DNA of 64,000 nucleotides from Taklimakanibacter sp050251035 (GTDB lineage: Bacteria; Pseudomonadota; Alphaproteobacteria; Rhizobiales; Aestuariivirgaceae), in contig JBFWNN010000021.1 in assembly GCA_050251035.1 (NCBI GenBank), positions 16,146-80,145 of the forward strand, written 5' to 3'. A program made the position numbers and the translations under genes. The notes beneath the pieces were generated by a model, which ran no database searches, was not told the DNA's origin, and was given only the letters and a program-made list of their open reading frames with translations. Each line of letters starts with the position of its first letter. Position 1 is the first letter of the stretch. Shown here in pieces: positions 24,807-34,307 of the stretch.

Positions 24807-25472
24807 ATGGCACTTCAACTTGGCGATGTCGCGCCCGATTTCGAGGCTGATACCACGGAAGGGCGCGTCAAGTTCCACGATTATATCGGCAATTCCTGGG
24901 TGGTGTTCTTCTCGCACCCCAAGGACTTCACCCCGGTCTGCACCACCGAGCTCGGCGCGGTGGCACGCATGAAGCATGAATTCGACAAGCGCAATGCCAA
25001 GCTCATCGGCATCTCGGTCGATTCGGTCGAGGACCATCAACGCTGGAAGAACGACATCAAGGAAGTGAGCGGCTCGGCCGTGAACTACCCGATGATCGGC
25101 GATCCCGATCTCGCCGTGGCGAAGCTCTATGGCATGATCCATCCCAACGCCACCGGCAATGCCAAGGGCCGCACCGCGGCCGACAATGCGACGGTGCGCA
25201 ACGTTTTCGTCATCGGGCCCGACAAGAAGATCAAGCTCATCATCACCTATCCGATGTCGACCGGACGGAACTTCGACGAGATATTGCGCGTCATCGACTC
25301 GCTCCAGCTCACCGCGACGAAATCGGTCGCGACGCCGGCGAACTGGAAACAGGGCGAAGACGTCATCATTCTGACATCGGTCACGGATGAAGCTGCCAAG
25401 GAGAAATTCCCCGGCGGCTGGAAAACCATCAAGCCCTATCTGAGGCTCGTTCCGCAGCCAGGTGCGAAATAG
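24807..25472 (+). CDS. 1-Cys peroxiredoxin (Prx6 type)
   Basis: 221 residues, typical of Prx6-class enzymes. The peroxidatic cysteine is C45 in DFTPVCTTELG; a C-terminal extension (KEKFPGGWKTIKPYLRL) defines the class. No conserved resolving cysteine is seen. It reduces peroxides in the cytoplasm with glutathione or another thiol as reductant. Its promoter carries a strong palindrome, suggesting stress-dependent derepression. Confidence 0.93.
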   Translation: MALQLGDVAPDFEADTTEGRVKFHDYIGNSWVVFFSHPKDFTPVCTTELGAVARMKHEFDKRNAKLIGISVDSVEDHQRWKNDIKEVSGSAVNYPMIGDPDLAVAKLYGMIHPNATGNAKGRTAADNATVRNVFVIGPDKKIKLIITYPMSTGRNFDEILRVIDSLQLTATKSVATPANWKQGEDVIILTSVTDEAAKEKFPGGWKTIKPYLRLVPQPGAK

Positions 25473-25495
25473 ATCTCCCTGGACGGCCACCTTCC

Positions 25496-25521
25496 AAGCC
25501 CGGCTTCGGCCGGGCTTTTTT
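25496..25521 (+). terminator. rho-independent terminator after the peroxiredoxin gene
   Basis: Nine-base arms AAGCCCGGC / GCCGGGCTT closed by a TTCG loop and followed by a T-run. A second GC-rich inverted repeat (25525-25543) follows and could act for the convergent gene. Confidence 0.85.
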
Positions 25522-25556
25522 CATGGCCGGGCTTGACCCGGCCACCCAGTCAAAAA

Positions 25557-27137
25557 CTAAACCAAATCTCCTAGTGCCGCGATCAGCGGCTGCAGCTCTC
25601 CCTCATAATGCCGCCAGCGCCCGACCGAGGTCTGGTAGATCGGGTTGCGCACCTGATTGCGGCTGAAGGTGCGGACCGCCGCCGTCGTCTCATGGAAGCT
25701 GAGGCAGGCCGGGTCCCAGGGTAAATCGAGGAAGGCGACGAGCCGGCGCGTCTCGCTCTCGAAATCCCGGGTGAGCGTCTCATAATCGAGATCGAGGAAT
25801 TTGAGCGGCAGCACCTGCCGCCAATGCGCCATCAGGCGCGCATATTGCCGGTAATAGAGCCCGAGTGTCGTAAGATCGCGGGAATAGCCATGCACTTCGT
25901 TGAGCCGCGCCTGGTAGCAGGAGAGGCAGGTGTCGATCGGGTTGCGCCGCAGATGCACGACGCGCGCCCCGGGCAGAAGCAGCGCGATCAGCCCGAGCAG
26001 TTCGAAACTGTGCGGCAGTTTGTCGACGACGCGGCGCGCTTTGGGCGCGAAGAATTTCAGCAGCTCGACATATTTCTGGCCGATGGACGCCGCGGCGGCC
26101 GGCGGATGGGCGTCGATGGTGGTGAGGAACTGGCCGTTCGGGTCGTAGTAGTGCGAGCCCCGGGCGACCTTCCACAGCCGGTCGATCTCGCCCGCGCCCG
26201 CGGCCTGCGGGTGGCGCGCGATGATCTGTTCGACCAGCGTGGTGCCCGAGCGCGGCATGCCGAGGACGAAGACCGGGATATCGCTCTGTGTGCCCATGGC
26301 AGGGCGCCGGGCGAAGGTCTCAGGCCTGAAATTGGCGATGACCGCATCGACCCAGGCGGTGTAGCGCGCAAGGTCGAAGGGCGTCCTGTCGGCCGCGTTG
26401 GCCGCCTTGAAATGGGCGAAGGCCTTGGTGAAGCCGCCGTTCCGCTCATGGATCTTGCCGGCGCCGTTATGCAGCGCGTTGAGCGCCCCGCCGGCAGACG
26501 CCCCGCTTGCGATCTTCGTTTCGATCTCGGCCAGCAGCGGCGAGGCGAGGTCGTGCTCGTCGTTCACGGCGAGGCGATAGAGCGCGAAATCGCCGATGCG
26601 CGGGTGCTGGCGCAAAGCCTCGAAGGCCAGGCGCGCCTCCTCCTTGCGGCCCAGCATGTCGAGCGCCTTGCCGAGCGCCCATCGGTAGTCCGAGTTTTCG
26701 GGATCGGCGCGGCTGGCCTTCTCGAGATAGGGCACGGCGAGCTCGGGCTTGCCGGCCATGCGATAGAACTCGCCGAGCAGCCACGAGGTCTTGGTCAGCT
26801 TGGGGTTGAGCGTCAGCGCCCGCGTGAGCGGCGCCTGCGCCAGCTCGATCAGTCCGAGATCGAGATAGGCGCAGCCGAGATTGTTGAGATAGCTGGCGTT
26901 CCGCGGATCCTTGCGCGCCGCGATCGCGAGATATTTGATGGCTTCGGCCGGAGCTTTCCGGCTGACCAGCACGGCGCCGAGGATGTTGTTGGCGTCGGCA
27001 TGATCGGGATGATTGCGCTGCACCTGGCGCGCCGCCGCTTCCGCCGCTGCAAGCTCGCGCTTGCCGAGCAGGGTCACGACCTGCCTGAGCTCCGCGATGA
27101 CCGGATCGGGGCGCTTACTCGTCTGGGACGACGCCAT
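25557..27137 (-). CDS. TPR-repeat sulfotransferase family protein
   Basis: 526 residues. Residues about 15-240 are tetratricopeptide repeats (NNLGCAYLDLGLIELAQAPL pattern). Residues about 265-520 form a sulfotransferase domain with the 5'-PSB loop VFVLGMPRSGTTLVEQII and the 3'-PB segment HLRRNPIDTCLSCY. It would transfer sulfate from PAPS to an acceptor, possibly a protein or glycan recruited by the TPR region. The acceptor is unknown. The ATG at 27137 follows GGAGAG. It is monocistronic and convergent with the peroxiredoxin gene. Confidence 0.88.
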   Translation of the reverse strand: MASSQTSKRPDPVIAELRQVVTLLGKRELAAAEAAARQVQRNHPDHADANNILGAVLVSRKAPAEAIKYLAIAARKDPRNASYLNNLGCAYLDLGLIELAQAPLTRALTLNPKLTKTSWLLGEFYRMAGKPELAVPYLEKASRADPENSDYRWALGKALDMLGRKEEARLAFEALRQHPRIGDFALYRLAVNDEHDLASPLLAEIETKIASGASAGGALNALHNGAGKIHERNGGFTKAFAHFKAANAADRTPFDLARYTAWVDAVIANFRPETFARRPAMGTQSDIPVFVLGMPRSGTTLVEQIIARHPQAAGAGEIDRLWKVARGSHYYDPNGQFLTTIDAHPPAAAASIGQKYVELLKFFAPKARRVVDKLPHSFELLGLIALLLPGARVVHLRRNPIDTCLSCYQARLNEVHGYSRDLTTLGLYYRQYARLMAHWRQVLPLKFLDLDYETLTRDFESETRRLVAFLDLPWDPACLSFHETTAAVRTFSRNQVRNPIYQTSVGRWRHYEGELQPLIAALGDLV

Positions 27138-27207
27138 GTTCTCTCCACTCGACAAAAATCGCGCGCCCTCTTAACACGGGCGGCACACCCACTGTAAGAT
27201 GCTGATC

Positions 27208-27822
27208 ATGAAACTCTATGGCGATCTCGTTTCCCCGTTTTTCCGCATGTGTCTCGTCACCGCCCACGAAGTCGGGCTTGCCGGCAAGGTCCAGCCGGTC
27301 GAGACGAAGGTGATCCCGACGGCTGTCAATGCCGATCTCGCGGCCTTGTCGCCGGTCGCCAAGATTCCAATCCTGGTCACCGACCACAATCACCCGATCT
27401 ACGACTCGCGCGTCATCATCGAATATCTCTGCCATGTCTCCGGCAATAAGACGCTGATTCCCGATGACGGCGTGAAGCGCTTCCGCGTGCTCACCTTGAC
27501 CGCATTGGGCCAGGCCATTGCCGAGGCCGGCGTCGCCCAACGCTACGAGACGGCGGTGCGTCCGCAGGGGCTGCAATGGCGCGAATGGATGGCGCGCCAC
27601 GGCTTGCGCGTCCAGGCCGAATTCGACGACCTGGAGAAGACCTGGGACAAGGACCTGCACGAGGTCACGGCCGGCACCATCGCCGTCGCCGTCGCTCTCG
27701 CCTATCTCGATTTCCGTCTCCCCGACTGGCAATGGCGCAAGGACCGGCCGAAGCTTCAGGCTTTCCATGCGGCTTTCTCGGCGCGCCCGTCGATGCAGGC
27801 GACGGCCTTGAAGGCCGGCTGA
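27208..27822 (+). CDS. glutathione S-transferase family protein
   Basis: 204 residues. The N-terminal thioredoxin-fold domain starts MKLYGDLVSPFFRM with the SPFxRM active-site turn and contains the cis-proline segment KIPILV and the DSRVIIEYL glutathione-binding motif. An all-helical C-terminal domain follows (VTAGTIAVAVALAYLDFR). Substrate unknown. The start is placed at the first strand; ATG 27199 is an alternative. It is convergent with a DUF1326 gene, whose stop abuts its own. Confidence 0.9.
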   Translation: MKLYGDLVSPFFRMCLVTAHEVGLAGKVQPVETKVIPTAVNADLAALSPVAKIPILVTDHNHPIYDSRVIIEYLCHVSGNKTLIPDDGVKRFRVLTLTALGQAIAEAGVAQRYETAVRPQGLQWREWMARHGLRVQAEFDDLEKTWDKDLHEVTAGTIAVAVALAYLDFRLPDWQWRKDRPKLQAFHAAFSARPSMQATALKAG

Positions 27823-28437
27823 TCAGGGCCCCTTCCAGTCGAGGGCGCAGATCTCGGCCGAGCGGCCCTTGAAGTCCCAATTGCGGCCATGGCCGCGGAA
27901 GCGGCTCTTGATCGCCTGCGCCACGATGATCTGCGGACCGATCCAATATTGGCTGTTCTCGATCGTCGTCGCCTGGCCCGCCGCCTTGCCGGCGATGGGC
28001 GCGATCTCGCCCTCGATGATCTTGGGGATGGTGAAGCGCCGCACCGCGCCTTCGGTCTCGTAGCGCACATCCTCCTGCCACACGCCGAGGAAGCGTCCGA
28101 CCAGGATCGAGAGCAGATGCGTCGTGCCGCCCGCCTGCCCGGTCATGATCCGGGTCAGGGCCTTCACCTGGTAGATGTCGGCTGCATTGTCGATATAGAC
28201 GCCGGCGCTCCAGTTGCCGCGGCTCATCTGGCCGGGGATCTCGATGATGAGGCCCAGATTGATGCCCGACAGGCCGACATCGCCGAATTTCCCGTCATCG
28301 ATCCTTATGCCGCCCCAGGTCTGGCAATAGCCTTCCGTAGGCGGATGTTTGCCGAGCGACAGGACGCAGGGACAGAACACCGTGCAATTGCACGACAGCA
28401 GCAGTTCGCCTTTGATATGCCAGGGCTCGCGCGCCAT
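27823..28437 (-). CDS. DUF1326 domain protein (copy 2)
   Basis: 204 residues with the signature LLSCNCTVFCPCVLSLG near residue 15 and PTEGYCQTWGG, similar to copy 1 at 5983-6618 but clearly diverged. It starts 9 bases downstream of DUF2182 copy 2 on the same strand; gene order is opposite to the first pair. Function unknown; presumed partner of the adjacent membrane protein. Confidence 0.87.
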   Translation of the reverse strand: MAREPWHIKGELLLSCNCTVFCPCVLSLGKHPPTEGYCQTWGGIRIDDGKFGDVGLSGINLGLIIEIPGQMSRGNWSAGVYIDNAADIYQVKALTRIMTGQAGGTTHLLSILVGRFLGVWQEDVRYETEGAVRRFTIPKIIEGEIAPIAGKAAGQATTIENSQYWIGPQIIVAQAIKSRFRGHGRNWDFKGRSAEICALDWKGP

Positions 28438-28446
28438 TATTTTCTC

Positions 28447-29193
28447 CTAGACAAAAACCATGAGCAGGCCGGCGCCGATCAGACCGGCGCCCAGCCCGTA
28501 GGACAAGGGCCTGGGCTCGGGCAAGGTCTTTTCCAGGACCATGACCATGCCGATGAAGCCCATCCACAGGACATTCATCAGCCCGGCGACGAAGCTCAGC
28601 GCCATCAGCGCCCAGCAGCAGCCGAAGCAGTGCGCGCCCTGATCGACGCCCATGCGCAGGACGCCGGAAGGACGGTCGCTCCAATGCGCCATGAAATAGG
28701 ACATGGGCGCGCGGCATTTGCTGAGGCAGGCTTGCTTGAGCCCGGTGAACTGATAGGCGCCGGCGCCGATGAGGACCAGTCCGGCGAACCGCCCCTCGAG
28801 CTCGCCCGTCATGCCGGCGGCGAGCGCCGTCCACTGCAGGAAGGCGGCGGCAAAGGCGAAACCGATCCACACCACGCCATAGCCGGCGGCGAGCCAGAAC
28901 GGCGATGCGATCCGCATCTCTTTGGCAGCCGCCGCCTCGGCGATGTCGAGATAGGTCGAGAGCATCGGCGCGGCGGAAGGGATCATCATGGCGAGCGTCA
29001 TGGCGAGCCACAAAGCGGCGATCTGCGGAAAGCCCGCATCGGCGGCCGGCCGGCATATGACGCTGAGCCAGCCGGCCGGCGAGGCATCGGCCGACATCCA
29101 CAGGGTGAAGCCCGATACCGCCATGATGGCGGCGAGGCACAGGGCCATGGCGAGGTGCGGCCGGCTGGTGGAGTGTCTGAGGATAGCGTCCAT
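28447..29193 (-). CDS. DUF2182 integral membrane protein (copy 2)
   Basis: About 248 residues with several membrane helices and the same family features as copy 1: a Met-rich helix (LTLAMMIPSAAPML), KQACLSKC and HCFGCCW. The start is placed at the ATG beginning MDAILRHS; a longer frame to 29250 runs into the divergent monooxygenase gene. It forms an operon with DUF1326 copy 2. Confidence 0.83.
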   Translation of the reverse strand: MDAILRHSTSRPHLAMALCLAAIMAVSGFTLWMSADASPAGWLSVICRPAADAGFPQIAALWLAMTLAMMIPSAAPMLSTYLDIAEAAAAKEMRIASPFWLAAGYGVVWIGFAFAAAFLQWTALAAGMTGELEGRFAGLVLIGAGAYQFTGLKQACLSKCRAPMSYFMAHWSDRPSGVLRMGVDQGAHCFGCCWALMALSFVAGLMNVLWMGFIGMVMVLEKTLPEPRPLSYGLGAGLIGAGLLMVFV

Positions 29194-29259
29194 TCCTGCG
29201 AAGCTACCGCGACATCGCTCGCTCTTGAAGCCCCTTGCACCGCGACGCATTGTGCCCTC

Positions 29260-30444
29260 ATGTCAGACCATGCCGATGTCGATGTGATCGTGGCGGGTGC
29301 CGGACCCGCCGGCCTCGTCGCCGCCTGCCTGGCCGCGGGCCGGGGTTTTGCCACCGCCATCGCCACCGGCCCCGAAAGCACCAGGCCCGATCCCCGCACC
29401 GTCGCGCTCATGATGCCCTCGCTCGCGGTGCTCGAGGGGGCAGGCTTGTGGCCCGGAACGCTGCGCGAGATCGCCGCGCCCTTGCGCAAGCTCAGACTCG
29501 TCGACGACACGGGCGCTCTTTTCGCGGCTCCGGAGCTCGTCTTTTCGGCGCACGAGCTCGGCCTCGAGGCCTTCGGGTGGAACGTCCCGCTCAGCTTGCT
29601 GAAGCCGGCGCTCGAAGAGCGCGCCCGCCGGCTCGGCGCGCGGTTCCATCGCGCCAGCATCGAGACCTGCGCGGTCAAAGGCGGCATCGCCACTCTTGCT
29701 CTCGACGGCGGCGCCGCACTCGCAAGCCGGCTGGTGCTCGCCGCCGACGGCCGCCATTCCCCGCTGCGCCGGGCGGCCGGGATCGGTTCAGTCTCCTGGT
29801 CTTATGAGCAGACGGCGATCGCCGTGAGCTTCGCCCATTCGCATCCGCATCACGGCACATCGAGCGAATATCACAAGGCCGCCGGCCCGTTCACGACCGT
29901 GCCCCTGCCCGGCAACCGCTCCTCGCTGGTCTGGATGGAGAAGCCCGCGCGCGCCGAAGCGCTCATGCGGCTCGACGGCCCGGCGCTCGCCGCGGAGATC
30001 CAGGCCATGAGCCATGGCGAGCTCGGCCTCGTCAGCGATATCGGTCCCCGCCAGTCCTTCCCCATGGCGGGAGCGCGCGCCGAAAGCTTCGCCCGGCATC
30101 GCGTGATGCTCATCGGCGAGGCCGCCCATGTCGTGCCGCCGATCGGCGCCCAGGGACTCAACATGTCCTTCCGCGACGCCCATGACGCCGTCGCTTTGGC
30201 GGCAGCGGCGCGCGACAAGGCTGAGGATTTCGGCTCGGACAAGGTCCTGTCCGACTATGACGGGCGCCGCCAGCGCGATCTCCGGCCGCGCCAGGCGGTC
30301 ATCGACCTGATGAACCGGTCGCTGCTGTCGGGCTATCTGCCGCTCGATGCCGGCCGCGCCGCAGGCCTCGCGGCGCTCGCCTCTTTCGGGCCGTTGCGGC
30401 GCTTCGCCATGCGCACCGGCCTCGGCACGACTGCGCCGCAATAG
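29260..30444 (+). CDS. UbiH/VisC-family FAD-dependent monooxygenase
   Basis: 394 residues. The N-terminal dinucleotide-binding motif is VIVAGAGPAGLVAACLAAGRG; the second FAD motif is MLIGEAAHVVPPIGAQGLNMSFRDA, characteristic of the UbiH/UbiF/COQ6 ubiquinone hydroxylase group. It probably hydroxylates a ring intermediate of ubiquinone biosynthesis, but which position cannot be told. The ATG at 29260 is the first that keeps the FAD motif near the N-terminus; the open frame further upstream is antisense to the DUF2182 gene. Confidence 0.88.
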   Translation: MSDHADVDVIVAGAGPAGLVAACLAAGRGFATAIATGPESTRPDPRTVALMMPSLAVLEGAGLWPGTLREIAAPLRKLRLVDDTGALFAAPELVFSAHELGLEAFGWNVPLSLLKPALEERARRLGARFHRASIETCAVKGGIATLALDGGAALASRLVLAADGRHSPLRRAAGIGSVSWSYEQTAIAVSFAHSHPHHGTSSEYHKAAGPFTTVPLPGNRSSLVWMEKPARAEALMRLDGPALAAEIQAMSHGELGLVSDIGPRQSFPMAGARAESFARHRVMLIGEAAHVVPPIGAQGLNMSFRDAHDAVALAAAARDKAEDFGSDKVLSDYDGRRQRDLRPRQAVIDLMNRSLLSGYLPLDAGRAAGLAALASFGPLRRFAMRTGLGTTAPQ

Positions 30445-30541
30445 CGCCCTGCCCGCACCATATTTCCCCGCCATGGTCACCGGGCGGGTGTGCTGCTAGG
30501 GTGTTCGGCGGCATTTTTGTATTCAGGGACGGCACATCTGG

Positions 30542-32890
30542 ATGGCCTGCAGACTTCTTCTCGGTTGGTTCCCTTCGGTCCTGACGGGCCTCCTTTCGTT
30601 GTGCATCCTCAGCTCGGCCGCCATTGCCGGAGTCGTGAAGCTCAAAGATAGCCCTCCGAACTTGGACGAGTGGTGCAACGCCAATGACTGCACGCAGCTC
30701 TTTCGAGAAATGATCGATAATGAAGCCGCCAACCGGCTGCGCCTGCTCGACGGCCATGAGATCGAGCGATTTGACGGCGCTGCCTCCCCCTCGACCTGCC
30801 CGATCAATCGACCGCTTCAACCCACCTATTTCGCGCTGCTATTGGCCCCGGAATATGAAAGAGGAGAGGTGCTGGCGCCGCTCAAGGGCCCGGCCAACGA
30901 TGTCGCCTACCTGACCGAGGTTCTGAAGGAGCGCGGCGCTGCGCCGGAGCACATAAAGGTGCTCAGCGGCGTTACCCTCGACCGCGCTCGGATCATCCGC
31001 TCGATGCGGGAAATGCTCGCCTGCCTCCGTAGCGGCGATCAGCTTTTCTTCACTTTCGGCGGCCACAGCACGCGCCTGCCCCGCCTCGCCGAGCAGCCGT
31101 TGGAGTCGATCGTCGCAGAGAATTGCCGGCACGCACCCGGGCTGCGGCAGACCGGGCTGTGCGAGACGGATGTGCAGTCGACCGAAAGCTGGAAGCAGCT
31201 CGACCAAACCTACCGCGTTGAACAGTCGGTGCCCGAGAGCCAGAACACTTCTCTGGTCATACTCACCAATCCTCCCGCGGACGCAGAGCGTTCGGAATGG
31301 GTGGCGGGCCGGCTGCCGGTTCCCGTGCCGGGGCTTCTTTCGATCGAGATCACGAATTTCGTCAGCCAGGTGCGCAATCTCGACGCCGACATCTTTGTCC
31401 TGGTCGACACGTCCTATGCGGCCGCCGCCCGCCTGGTCGAGCAATCGCAGCAGCGCGTGTGGTTCTCGACCGAGATGGCGGCGAGCGATGACATGCGAAT
31501 GGACACCGACAGGGTCCGGCTGACCGGCCGCGGCCAGTTGGGCGCCTTCTACGCGGTCGGCCCGCAACAGCAAGCCTATGAGAAATCGATGTCGCGGCTC
31601 GGCCAAGTCGGCGTTTTCTCATATCTGTTCAGCGAATCCCTGCGCAAGCTTCCCGCTCCGTCCATGGCCGACCTCGCCAGGGAAGTCCGCCGCCAATATG
31701 CCGCTCTGGCCGGGGACCGGACACCGCAGCCGATCATCCATGCCTCCAGTCCCAATCTGACCTTCATGCCGGTGACGGCGAAGATCGAGCCCAATGAACG
31801 GGACATCGAGATCATTCAGCCGGCGCTAAAGCGCGGCATGCAGATCTTCGAGTCGGACGCGGCCGGCCTGACGCTCGTCGCCCGTTATGTCGGTCGGGAA
31901 AAGCCCTACAAGGTGATCATCGACGGCGAAATCGTCGACATCGATCTCAACGGCCAGTTCCGCAAGACCATCGACTCCCTTGCCGGCAAGGCCAAGATCG
32001 ACATCCGGGTGCTGTCGCGGGATTTCGCCACCCTTTCGCACCGGGTGCTGAATCTGAAACTGAGCGATCAGGACATCATCCTGAGCTCCGCCGGCCGCAA
32101 GCTCGCTCTATTCATCGCCAATCAGGACTATGAAGACAACCGGTTCGACGACCTGCGAACGCCCAAGGCCGATGCGGAAGCGGTCCGCCGCATATTGACC
32201 GAGAGTTTCGGCTTCGCGACCGAGATCGTCCGCGAGGACGGCAGCAAGCTCGATCTCTATCTCCCCAATGCGACGCGCGGCGACATCTCGCGGGCGCTGT
32301 TCGAGCTGCGCAAGCGCCTCGCCAAGGAAGACGAGCTCGTCGTCTATTACGCCGGCCATGGCGACACGGTGGAGGGCGCCGGCTCCTACTGGATTCCGGT
32401 CGACGGCAAATATGGCGAATATTTCGACTGGATCGATTCCAACGACATCACCACCGAGCTCAGGCTCATGAATGCCGGGGCGATCCTGCTGATCTCCGAT
32501 TCCTGCTATTCGGGCGGCCTGGCGCGCGGCGAGGCGGCGGGCGCGCCATCGACCGAGGCGCGCGAACGTTATCTCGCGCGGGCCAGGGGCTTCAAGACCC
32601 GGCAATTGATCGCCAGCGGCGGCGAGGAGCCGGTGGCCGACGGCGAAGGCGGAGATCATTCGATCTTCGCCAAAGCGCTCATCGACGGCCTGACCACCAT
32701 GCCGGACGACGCCTTCACCGCGAGCGAGCTCCTCGAGCAGAAGGTCAAACCGGCCGTGATCAGCGTGCCGGCGGCTTTGTCGGATCGCCAGATACCCGGC
32801 TTCCACCGCATCGCCAGAGCAGGCGATGAGATCGGCAGCGAGTTCATCTTCGTCCGCAAGGGCGCGGCCCGGCAGGCTTCGGCGCCTTAA
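30542..32890 (+). CDS. secreted double caspase-fold protein (C14 family)
   Basis: 782 residues with an N-terminal signal peptide (cleavage after about residue 29, SSAAIAG). Two caspase-like domains are visible. The first (about residues 95-400) has the histidine motif FGGHS (H175) but DTSY at the nucleophile position (S291 instead of Cys), so it is probably inactive. The second (about residues 520-770) has both YYAGHGD (H606) and DSCYSGG (C655) and should be active. A beta-rich region separates them. Family members cleave after basic or acidic residues; target unknown. It likely acts in the periplasm. The 3' end overlaps the convergent AEC gene by 4 bases. Confidence 0.85.
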   Translation: MACRLLLGWFPSVLTGLLSLCILSSAAIAGVVKLKDSPPNLDEWCNANDCTQLFREMIDNEAANRLRLLDGHEIERFDGAASPSTCPINRPLQPTYFALLLAPEYERGEVLAPLKGPANDVAYLTEVLKERGAAPEHIKVLSGVTLDRARIIRSMREMLACLRSGDQLFFTFGGHSTRLPRLAEQPLESIVAENCRHAPGLRQTGLCETDVQSTESWKQLDQTYRVEQSVPESQNTSLVILTNPPADAERSEWVAGRLPVPVPGLLSIEITNFVSQVRNLDADIFVLVDTSYAAAARLVEQSQQRVWFSTEMAASDDMRMDTDRVRLTGRGQLGAFYAVGPQQQAYEKSMSRLGQVGVFSYLFSESLRKLPAPSMADLAREVRRQYAALAGDRTPQPIIHASSPNLTFMPVTAKIEPNERDIEIIQPALKRGMQIFESDAAGLTLVARYVGREKPYKVIIDGEIVDIDLNGQFRKTIDSLAGKAKIDIRVLSRDFATLSHRVLNLKLSDQDIILSSAGRKLALFIANQDYEDNRFDDLRTPKADAEAVRRILTESFGFATEIVREDGSKLDLYLPNATRGDISRALFELRKRLAKEDELVVYYAGHGDTVEGAGSYWIPVDGKYGEYFDWIDSNDITTELRLMNAGAILLISDSCYSGGLARGEAAGAPSTEARERYLARARGFKTRQLIASGGEEPVADGEGGDHSIFAKALIDGLTTMPDDAFTASELLEQKVKPAVISVPAALSDRQIPGFHRIARAGDEIGSEFIFVRKGAARQASAP

Positions 32891-33834
32891 CCCGCTTGCA
32901 ACAGGTAGATGAGGAGCGGGATGGTGATCCCGGAGATGATCGTGGTGATCAGCACCGCGGTCGAGGCGCCTTCGATATAGGCCTTGTACTGGCTGGCGAG
33001 GATGAAGGCGTTGGAGGCCGTCGGCAGGGCCGCCATCATCAACGCGACGTCGCGCCACAAGGGATCGAGGCCGGGCACGATGAGGCTGAGCGCGGCGAAG
33101 GCGAGGAACGGTTGGACGATCGTCTTCATGCCGGCGACGAGCGGCATCTCGCGTCCGATGCCGCCGAACCGGCGGCTGCCGACGGTGACGCCCAGCGCGA
33201 AGAGCGCCACGGGCCCGGCCGAGTTCATCAGCATGGTGAGGATGGTGCCGAGGGCGCCCGGCGCCTTGAAGGCGAAGGCCGACGCGATGCCGCCCAGGAT
33301 CGTGGCCACGATGAAGGGATGGCCGAAGACCTGCTTCAGGATGGTGAGCGCGATCCGGCCCCAATGCGCCTCCTCGTTGCGTTCATGCGCCAGCGTCGCC
33401 AGGAAGGCGGTGAGCGTGAACTGCAGGCTGCAGTCGAAGCAGAAGACGAGCGCCGCCGGCACCGCGGCCTCCGGCCCGAAGAAGGCGACCGCCAGCGGCA
33501 GGCCCATATAGCCGACATTGCCGTAGCTGCCGGCCGTGCCCTGCAGCACCGCGAGCTTGAACGCCGTGCCGAGCAGCCGCCAGGAGACGAGGAACACGAT
33601 CATGAAGGCGGCGGCCGTCGCCGATGTCGTCGCGGCGACATAGGGCCAGTCGATGAGCTTCTCGAACGGGGCGGCGGCGACGACCAGGAAGATCAGCGCC
33701 GGCAGCGCGAACCAGATGAGGAAGATGTTGAGCCATTCGAGGCCCTGGTCGCCGACCGACCAGATCCGGGCGGCGAGTACCCCCAGCACGACCAGGCCGA
33801 AAAACGGCAGAGCGAGATCGAGAATTTCGGCCAA
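32887..33834 (-). CDS. AEC family transporter
   Basis: 315 residues with about ten membrane helices in two five-helix halves, beginning MAEILDLALPFFGLVVLG, the usual start of auxin-efflux-carrier family proteins. The LGVTVGSRRFGG linker and final IPLLIYLL helix fit the family. Bacterial members export or import small organic acids; substrate unknown. It overlaps the convergent caspase gene by 4 bases. Confidence 0.88.
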   Translation of the reverse strand: MAEILDLALPFFGLVVLGVLAARIWSVGDQGLEWLNIFLIWFALPALIFLVVAAAPFEKLIDWPYVAATTSATAAAFMIVFLVSWRLLGTAFKLAVLQGTAGSYGNVGYMGLPLAVAFFGPEAAVPAALVFCFDCSLQFTLTAFLATLAHERNEEAHWGRIALTILKQVFGHPFIVATILGGIASAFAFKAPGALGTILTMLMNSAGPVALFALGVTVGSRRFGGIGREMPLVAGMKTIVQPFLAFAALSLIVPGLDPLWRDVALMMAALPTASNAFILASQYKAYIEGASTAVLITTIISGITIPLLIYLLQAG

Positions 33835-33935
33835 AGCTATCCTCTGGCTCTCTCCTTAATGGGAGGCAATTCCCTTTTCAACAAGCGACTTACTGCCCCC
33901 TTGCCTTTGCCGGCCAGGCTTGTCATCAAGGCGGC

Positions 33936-34277
33936 ATGACGGGCGAAATTCCCCTGGCAAAGTTCCGCATCGGGCAAGTGGTCAAGCATCGGCTCTTCCC
34001 GTTTCGCGGCGTGATCTTCGATGTCGACCCGGTCTTCGCCAATACCGAGGAATGGTGGCTGTCGATCCCCGAGGATATTCGGCCGCGCAAGGACCAGCCC
34101 TTCTATCACCTCTTCGCCGAGAACGAAGAGACCGAATATGTCGCCTATGTTTCCGAGCAGAACCTGCTCGACGACGAAACCGGCGAGCCGGTCCGTCACC
34201 CGCAGATCCGGGAGTTCTTCGAGGGCTTCGATTCGAAGAAGAGCCTCTATCGGCTGCGCGGCGGGCGGCGGCATTGA
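33936..34277 (+). CDS. hspQ: heat shock protein HspQ
   Basis: 113 residues, the usual length. Family features: KFRIGQVVKHRLFPFRGVIFDVDP at the N-terminus, then PFYHLFAENEETEYVAYVSEQNL. HspQ (YccV-like) is a hemimethylated-DNA-binding protein in E. coli that also tunes Lon protease. No sigma-32 promoter was identified by eye. A second in-frame option at the same strand is absent, so the start is reasonably firm. Confidence 0.93.
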   Translation: MTGEIPLAKFRIGQVVKHRLFPFRGVIFDVDPVFANTEEWWLSIPEDIRPRKDQPFYHLFAENEETEYVAYVSEQNLLDDETGEPVRHPQIREFFEGFDSKKSLYRLRGGRRH

Positions 34278-34307
34278 GACCACTTGGCCGGTCATGATCC
34301 AGTCCTC

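Noticed and set aside
27889..29259. long N-terminal extension of the UbiH-type monooxygenase frame
   Set aside because: The extension is antisense to the DUF1326 and DUF2182 genes. The FAD motif begins directly after ATG 29260.
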